Part shown: positions 54,961-64,000 of the stretch, piece by piece
How the letters are laid out: each line of letters starts with the position of its first letter
Numbering within the stretch: position 1 is the stretch's first letter
Source: G963720515 sp963720515
GTDB lineage: Bacteria > Actinomycetota > Thermoleophilia > Gaiellales > Gaiellaceae
Direction: 5' to 3'
Length of the DNA stretch: 64,000 nt
Assembly (NCBI GenBank): GCA_963720515.1
Contig: OY970397.1
Location: forward strand, 310,001-374,000
Notes under the pieces: generated by a model
What the model saw: only the letters and a program-made list of their open reading frames with translations
Told to the model about the DNA's origin: nothing
Databases searched by the model: none
Translations under genes and position numbers: made by a program

Positions 54961-56121
54961 ATGGACGTCGGCCGCTTCACACGGAACGCGGTGCACGTGC
55001 TCCCTGAAGGCGAGCTCGAGCGCAAGCTCGCGCGGGGGCGTCCGCTGCGCGTGAAGCTCGGCATCGACGTCACGTCGCCCGACATCCACGTCGGCCGCGC
55101 GATCCCGCTCCAACGAATGCGCGCGTTCCAGGACGAGGGGCATACGGGCGTCCTCATCATCGGCGACTACACGACGCGGATCGGCGACCCGTCCGGCCGC
55201 TCGGGCGAGCGTCCGATCCTGACCGACGCCGAGATCGACCAGAACGGGAAGACCTACGTCGAGCAGGCGTACCAGATCCTCGATCCGACGAAGACGGAAG
55301 TGCGCTTCAACGGCGAGTGGCTCGCCGACCTCGACTTCGCGGAGATCGTCCGGCTGACCCGCGTGGCGACGATCGCGGAGCTCCTGACGCGCGACGACTT
55401 CGAGAAGCGCTACGAGGCGGGCCAGCCGATCTCGGTCTCCGAGTTCCTGTACCCGCTCGCGCAGGGGTACGACTCGGTCGCGGTCGAGGCCGACGTCGAG
55501 CTCGGCGGCACCGACCAGCTCTACAACCTCCTGATGGGCCGGAAGGTCCAGGAGGCCTACGGCCAGGAGCCGCAGATCGCCCTCACGACGCCCCTCCTCG
55601 TGAGCTGGGACGGCGAGAAGATGAGCTCGTCGGTCGGCAACAACATCCCGCTCGCGGCGCCGCCGGAGGAGCAGTTCGGCCGTGCGATGCGGATCCCGGA
55701 CGAGCTCCTGCCCGACTGGTACCGCCTCGTCGCCGAGTCCGAGGCGCCCGAAGGCGCACCGATGGACGCCAAGCTCGCGCTCGCGCGCTGGATCGTCGCG
55801 CGCTCACACGGAGAGGACGAGGCCGAGCGCGCCCAGGCGCACTTCACGCGCGTCGTGCGCGAGGGCCAGGCGCCGGAGGACGTCCCGGAGGTCGAGATCG
55901 AGGCGGGCGACGGCGCGGTGTACCTGCCGGCCGTCCTCGTCGAGCACCTCGGCGTCGCGTCGACGAGCGAGGCGAGGCGCCTGATCGACCAGGGCGGGGT
56001 GAAGGTCAACGGCGCCCCGGTGGCCGAGCTCGAGGTCGCGCCGGAGACGCTTGACGGCGCCCTCGTCCAGGCCGGAAAGCGCCGCTTCGCGCGCATCTCG
56101 GTGCGCCGCGGACCCGCTTGA
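54961..56121 (+). CDS. tyrS: Tyrosyl-tRNA synthetase
   Basis: 386 residues, class I synthetase. HIGH-like HVGR at 43-46, YPLAQGYDSVAVEADVELGGTDQLYNLLMGR, KMSSS at 220-224 and a C-terminal S4 RNA-binding domain (about 325-386). The KMSSS variant and sequence fit the TyrZ/bacterial TyrRS group with a compact anticodon region. The rRNA promoter -35 box overlaps its stop codon. Confidence 0.93.
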   Translation: MDVGRFTRNAVHVLPEGELERKLARGRPLRVKLGIDVTSPDIHVGRAIPLQRMRAFQDEGHTGVLIIGDYTTRIGDPSGRSGERPILTDAEIDQNGKTYVEQAYQILDPTKTEVRFNGEWLADLDFAEIVRLTRVATIAELLTRDDFEKRYEAGQPISVSEFLYPLAQGYDSVAVEADVELGGTDQLYNLLMGRKVQEAYGQEPQIALTTPLLVSWDGEKMSSSVGNNIPLAAPPEEQFGRAMRIPDELLPDWYRLVAESEAPEGAPMDAKLALARWIVARSHGEDEAERAQAHFTRVVREGQAPEDVPEVEIEAGDGAVYLPAVLVEHLGVASTSEARRLIDQGGVKVNGAPVAELEVAPETLDGALVQAGKRRFARISVRRGPA

Positions 56122-56145
56122 CAGCTTGGGTTCGGTTGCTAGTAT
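56118..56145 (+). promoter_or_regulatory. rRNA operon promoter (sigma-70/SigA type)
   Basis: TTGACA at 56118-56123 and TAGTAT at 56140-56145 with a 16-bp spacer. It is the only near-consensus pair seen in the region and lies about 330 bp before the 16S gene. The -35 hexamer overlaps the tyrS TGA stop. Confidence 0.75.
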
Positions 56146-56478
56146 TCATCGGCCGCTCCCACGGGCGCGGACCAGCGCAAAGGCAACCCACGAACGGAGA
56201 GCCACTCGAGAGTTCCACCAGATACGGCGGAAGTACTTCTCTCTCGGGGCCTCCATGCGGGGGCCTTTTCGTTGGGTCGAGTCCCGAGCAGGCCCGGTCT
56301 TTGAAAACTCAACAGCGTGAACGTCGAGACCCTCTCGACTGGTCATTCGTGGCCGGCAGGGAGGGCCTTAATACCCGTCTCGTCCTACCCGCGTAGCGGG
56401 AGGGCGGACACTTTGAGCTCAGGCTCGAGGTGAAGCAGCTGTCCAACCGACCCTTCGGGGTCGAAGTGACAACCAATC
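56146..56478 (+). other. rRNA operon leader
   Basis: No protein-coding gene. It holds a GC-rich hairpin followed by TTTT at about 56247-56268, possibly an attenuator, then GTCTTTGAAAACTC at about 56298, resembling the actinobacterial boxA-like/processing motif. AAAACTCAACAGCG to CGTCGAG (56304-56328) is complementary to 58125-58150 and would form the 16S processing stem. Confidence 0.65.
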
Positions 56479-56479
56479 T

Positions 56480-58030
<1,551 letters not shown>

Positions 58031-58238
58031 AGGGAACGCGGGAGCTCTTACTCCCGCAGGCGTTCGGCCCGTCGATGATCTTCGGATCGTCCGGTGACCG
58101 GACTCGCCTGGAACGTACGTCGACCTCGACGTTCTACGCTGTTGAGTTTTGAGAGACCGGCCTAGCCGGCGATCTCAATGCGAGCTCGCTCGCGCGCACC
58201 TTGAAAACTCCATAGCGGCATACATGGTGTTCTTCATG
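58031..58238 (+). other. 16S-23S internal transcribed spacer
   Basis: About 208 bp without tRNA genes, as usual in Actinobacteria. It holds the 3' arm of the 16S processing stem (58125-58150), a GCGGGAG/CTCCCGC hairpin, a second CCTTGAAAACTCC motif near 58199, and the 5' arm of the 23S stem (about 58186-58218), which pairs with about 61239-61275. Confidence 0.75.
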
Positions 58239-61224
<2,986 letters not shown>

Positions 61225-61285
61225 TTGAACACCATGAAGTCGCTATGGAGCTTTGAGGGTGCGCGAAGCGCGCGAACCTCACAAT

Positions 61286-61403
61286 TTCCGGTGGTCATAG
61301 CGGCGGGGAAACACCTCTTTCCATTCCGAACAGAGAAGTTAAGCCCGCCAGCGCCGATGGTACTCGGAGGGCAACCTCCCGGGAGAGTAGGACGCCGCCG
61401 GTT
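61286..61403 (+). rRNA. rrf: 5S ribosomal RNA
   Basis: About 117 nt. CCGGTGGTCATAGCGGCGGG opens the molecule and GGACGCCGCCGG closes the terminal stem; the internal CCATTCCGAACAGAGAAGTT and GGGAGAGTAGGACG segments are classic. It sits about 60 bp after 23S. Confidence 0.95.
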
Positions 61404-61410
61404 ATTCCTT

Positions 61411-61435
61411 GAAGGGCCGCCTGGTGCGGCCCTTC
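61411..61435. terminator. Terminator between 5S and the HtpX-like gene
   Basis: GAAGGGCCGC / GCGGCCCTTC, a 10-bp perfect stem with a CTGGT loop, 8 bp after 5S and 6 bp from the leftward protease stop. It probably serves both strands. Confidence 0.85.
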
Positions 61436-61440
61436 GTCGT

Positions 61441-62286
61441 TTAAGCGGCTCGCAGCTTCTCGCGCCACTCGGGGTCGAGGGCGCGCAGGCGCGCGACGCG
61501 ATCGCCGATCGGTGGGTGCGTCTCGAAGAGCGCCGCGAGGCCCTCGGGCGTGAACGGATTGACGACGTAGAGCGGCTCCGTCACCGGGCTCGCGCGGAAC
61601 GCGAGGAGCTCCTGCGTCTGCTCCAGGCGGATGAGCGCGTCCGCCATTGCGTGAGGGGTGCCGGAGATCCGCGCCGCGAAGGCGTCGGCCGCGAGCTCGC
61701 GCTTCGGCGAGAGAAACACGTGGACGAGGCTCGCGGCCAGCGGCCCGAGGACGCTCAAGAACGCGCGCTCGAGGAAGCCTGCGATGCGGCTCACCTCGAC
61801 GATCCAGCCGGCGATGAGGACGACCGGCGTTTGCACGATCACGTCGCGGTGGCGTGCGTGTGCGAGCTCGTGCGCGAGGATCGCCTCGAGCTCGGCCGGC
61901 CGCGCGACGGTCAGTAGCCCCTCGCTGAGCGCGATCCCGGTGTCCCAGGCGCCGCGCCCGACCGAGAGTGCGCGCGGATGGCCGCCCGGGAGCAGGAAGA
62001 GCTTCGGCCGTGGAACGCCCGCGGCCGCGGCGATCCGCTCGGCCGCGCTCCAGACGGGCGGCGCCTGGGCGAGCAGGAGCTCGCGGGCGCCGAGGGACGC
62101 GAGGATGATCCGCGGCCCGTACCAGTAGACCGTGGCCGCCATGAGCAGCGCGACCACGAGGAAGAGGGTGGCGAGCCGGGTGCCGCCGAGCCACCAGCCT
62201 AGCGCTGTCAGCGCAAGGACGAAGCCGCCGTACAGGAGGACGGCCTTCGCGACGTTCCGAAGCGCGAGGACGGCCGGGCGCGACAT
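61441..62286 (-). CDS. HtpX-like M48 membrane metalloprotease
   Basis: 281 residues. Two N-terminal membrane helices (about 15-58), then the zinc motif HELAH (H139, E140, H143) in ELEAILAHELAHARHRD, with the third ligand Glu in KRELAADAFAARI (E197), and two more hydrophobic segments between them. This matches M48 HtpX-type proteases acting on misfolded membrane proteins. It is convergent with the rRNA operon. Confidence 0.88.
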   Translation of the reverse strand: MSRPAVLALRNVAKAVLLYGGFVLALTALGWWLGGTRLATLFLVVALLMAATVYWYGPRIILASLGARELLLAQAPPVWSAAERIAAAAGVPRPKLFLLPGGHPRALSVGRGAWDTGIALSEGLLTVARPAELEAILAHELAHARHRDVIVQTPVVLIAGWIVEVSRIAGFLERAFLSVLGPLAASLVHVFLSPKRELAADAFAARISGTPHAMADALIRLEQTQELLAFRASPVTEPLYVVNPFTPEGLAALFETHPPIGDRVARLRALDPEWREKLRAA

Positions 62287-62292
62287 CGCCGT

Positions 62293-62547
62293 CTAGGGCT
62301 CGCCGTCCGTGCCCGGGTCGGCGTCGGTCAGCCCGCGCGGCGGCCAGTCCGGCTCGGGCGCGTCGCACCGGCTCGTGCAGTGGAGCGACGCGACGTTTTG
62401 GAGCGGCACGAGGATGTGGCCATTCAGCTCGAGGTGGACGACGTCCTCGATGTAGCAGTACGCGGTCAGCACTCCCTCCTGGTACTCGCCGCCGAAGAGC
62501 GCGACCTCTACCGGCTCGCCCTTGTACTTGCCGGTGTAGTCGTCCAC
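62293..62547 (-). CDS. Small hypothetical protein
   Basis: 84 residues from GTG 62547. The N-terminal half (GEPVEVALFGGEYQEGVLTAYCYIEDVVHLELNGHILVPLQNV) looks like a small beta-barrel; the tail is acidic and Pro-rich. Two cysteines in SLHCTSRCD may bind metal. It sits 6 bp upstream of the protease gene on the same strand, so co-transcription is likely. Confidence 0.55.
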   Translation of the reverse strand: MDDYTGKYKGEPVEVALFGGEYQEGVLTAYCYIEDVVHLELNGHILVPLQNVASLHCTSRCDAPEPDWPPRGLTDADPGTDGEP

Positions 62548-62578
62548 GGCGCTCAGTCTACGGCGCGCGCGGAGGACG

Positions 62579-63106
62579 CTACGAGCGGCGGCCGAACTCG
62601 GCCGAGACGAGGAACGCGGTGGGAACGCCGGCGAACGCGCCGATCGGGCCGAGCATGCGGACGGCGCCGACGCCGACTGCGCGCCACGAGCGGTTCAGGA
62701 GGTTCGCCCGGTGGCCGGGGCTGGCCATCCAGGCCTTCACGACCGACTTCGCGGTGATCGTCGGCCCCGCCCAGAAGAGGTTCTCACCGGCCGACCAGGA
62801 GCCGAAGCCGGAGCCCGGCCAGTACCAGCCGATCCAGGTGCCGAACGGCGTTCCGTTCGACCAGTCGTGCGTGAAGACCCCATGCTTCGAGAGGTTCCGG
62901 ACATGCGCCGTGCCCGCGCTCTGCAGCCGCGGCCGGACGGTGAGCGCACGCAGGCCGTGCGAGGCGCGCACGCGGTTCATCTCCGTGATGACGCCGGCGC
63001 GGAGTTTGTCCGCGGACGTGACGACTGGGCCGGCGGAGGCCGACTCGGCCGTTCCGAGGAACCCGGCGGCAACGGCTAGAAGAAGGGCGGCGCGGCGAAC
63101 ACCCAC
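62579..63106 (-). CDS. Secreted CAP/SCP-domain protein
   Basis: 175 residues. Signal peptide (MGVRRAALLLAVAAGFLGTAESASA), then a CAP domain: EMNRVRASHGLRAL, HVRNLSKHGVFTHDW, GENLFWAGPTITAKSVVKAWMASPGHRANLLN. The conserved His-Glu CAP pocket (HDW; GEN; GHR) is intact. Bacterial CAP (YkwD-like) proteins are secreted with poorly known function. Start at GTG 63106. Confidence 0.87.
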   Translation of the reverse strand: MGVRRAALLLAVAAGFLGTAESASAGPVVTSADKLRAGVITEMNRVRASHGLRALTVRPRLQSAGTAHVRNLSKHGVFTHDWSNGTPFGTWIGWYWPGSGFGSWSAGENLFWAGPTITAKSVVKAWMASPGHRANLLNRSWRAVGVGAVRMLGPIGAFAGVPTAFLVSAEFGRRS

Positions 63107-63161
63107 ACGGACGTTTTCGGCATCGCGGCTCGGTTCCTCCACCCCCGGATATGGTCCCGCG

Positions 63162-63947
63162 ATGGATCTCGGGCTCGCCGGACGCGTCTCCCTCGTCACC
63201 GGCTCGACGTCCGGGATCGGGCTCGAGACCGCGCGGATGCTCGTCGACGAGGGCGCGAAGGTGGCGGTCACGGGCCGTGACCCGGAGCGCGTGGAGCGGG
63301 CGCGGGCCGACACGGGCGCGGTGCTCGGCGTCGCCGCCGACCTCTCGGATCCGGCCGGTCCCGCGGAACTCGTCGGGCGCGTCGAGGCCGAGCTCGGCTC
63401 CGTGGAGTGTCTCGTGAACAACGCGGGTGTCGCGTACCAGCGGTCGTTCGAGGAGCTCACCGACTCCGACTGGGACGAAATGTGGCACCTCAATGTCATG
63501 TCGTATGTCCGTGTCATGCGCCTGGTGATTCCCGGGATGCGCGACCGAGGAATCGGCAGGATCGTCAACGTAAGCTCAACTGCTGGAAAACGGCCGTCCG
63601 CAGGAATGCCCGATTACAGCGTGACAAAGGCAGCCGTACTTTCCTTGTCGCGACTTGTAGCCGATCTTTACGCAGCGGACGGAATCCTTTGCAACGCCAT
63701 TACACCCGGGCCGACCGCCTCCGAGGCCTGGCTCGCGGAGGGCGGGCTGGCCGACCAGGGTGCAGCCCGCAGCGGACGGACACGTGACGAGGTGCTCGAC
63801 TCAGTCGCCAAGGGGCGGCCGCTCGGGCGGCTCGCCGAGCCGGAGGAGATCGCGGCCGTGATCGTCTTCCTCTGCTCCGAACGGGCGAGCTACGTGACGG
63901 GCGCCGCGTGGAGCGCCGACGGTGGAACCGTGCCCGTCATCCTCTGA
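63162..63947 (+). CDS. Short-chain dehydrogenase/reductase
   Basis: 261 residues, classical SDR. NAD(P) motif TGSTSGIG, NNAG (86-89), and catalytic S139, Y152, K156 (Y-S-V-T-K). The C-terminal GRPLGRLAEPEEIAAVIVFLCSERASYVTGAAWSADGG suits 3-oxoacyl-ACP or related reductases; the substrate is unknown. About 63481-63720 has clearly lower GC (about 58% by hand count) and different codon choice than the rest of the gene, suggesting a recombined or imported patch. Confidence 0.88.
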   Translation: MDLGLAGRVSLVTGSTSGIGLETARMLVDEGAKVAVTGRDPERVERARADTGAVLGVAADLSDPAGPAELVGRVEAELGSVECLVNNAGVAYQRSFEELTDSDWDEMWHLNVMSYVRVMRLVIPGMRDRGIGRIVNVSSTAGKRPSAGMPDYSVTKAAVLSLSRLVADLYAADGILCNAITPGPTASEAWLAEGGLADQGAARSGRTRDEVLDSVAKGRPLGRLAEPEEIAAVIVFLCSERASYVTGAAWSADGGTVPVIL

Positions 63948-64000
63948 GACCGATGGAAAGCCGGTCCCGAACGGCGCAGCCGCGGTCTCCAGCGACCGCG

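Overview
This 64 kb window is high-GC bacterial chromosome that looks actinobacterial, most likely class Thermoleophilia (Gaiellales/Solirubrobacterales-like). That is an inference from four things: a WhiG/FliA-type sigma factor, an actinobacterial-style EF-G paralogue, a 16S-23S spacer without tRNA genes, and GTG/TTG starts with dense four-base ATGA/GTGA operon overlaps. No tree was built. Gene density is high and both strands are used. There is one complete rRNA operon (16S-23S-5S, about 56.5-61.4 kb), three intact tRNA genes (Trp, Gly, Cys) and two tRNA remnants. I see no CRISPR array, transposase or recognisable integrase.

Layout. 0-2.4 kb: comM-like ATPase and dprA. 2.4-8 kb: PLP lyase, ATP-grasp enzyme, MFS exporter, degenerate HD-GYP protein. 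8-13.5 kb: secreted proteins (a double-cupredoxin protein, a large RTX-like repeat protein), a TfoX-like protein and a PRC-barrel protein. 13.5-21.6 kb: tRNA-Trp, sigma factor, EF-G paralogue, an aldehyde dehydrogenase/cupin/metallo-hydrolase run, and an RNase H pair. 21.6-26 kb: a probable decayed tRNA-Gly-bounded island carrying a secreted GH3 glycosidase. 26-33.6 kb: cupin/alcohol dehydrogenase operon, cation/proton antiporter, glycosyltransferase, tRNA-Cys, small Cys-rich proteins, folD. 33.7-37.7 kb: cold-shock gene, then gatC-gatA-gatB and a LysE-type exporter. 37.8-39.8 kb: two tandem secreted paralogues with different C-termini. 40.4-45.1 kb: class V aminotransferase, serA, ybaK, osmC, ilvE. 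45.2-45.4 kb: a palindrome-rich REP/MITE-like element. 45.5-48.8 kb: RemA-like protein, 3-methyladenine glycosylase, penicillin-binding protein 1A. 48.8-54.9 kb: an ECF sigma/anti-sigma pair divergent from a DUF4331-TPR-nickel/cobalt transporter operon. 55-64 kb: tyrS, the rRNA operon, an HtpX-like protease, a CAP-domain secreted protein and a short-chain dehydrogenase.

Functional links. GatCAB performs tRNA-dependent amidation and shares translational coupling with a LysE-type exporter. The aminotransferase and serA together suggest serine biosynthesis, with ybaK translationally coupled behind. The 48.8-54.9 kb block is the most system-like unit: a stress-type sigma switch facing a secreted DUF4331 protein, a TPR protein and two nickel/cobalt-type transporters, one with a His-rich loop.

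A key caution. At least nine genes, including folD, gatA and serA, are interrupted by apparent single-base insertions. Every one shifts the frame in the same +1 direction, mostly in G or C runs. This is much more likely to be sequence error than biology. Affected genes are annotated across the break, and two apparent fusions (SerA-YbaK and TPR-NicO) are treated as artefacts.
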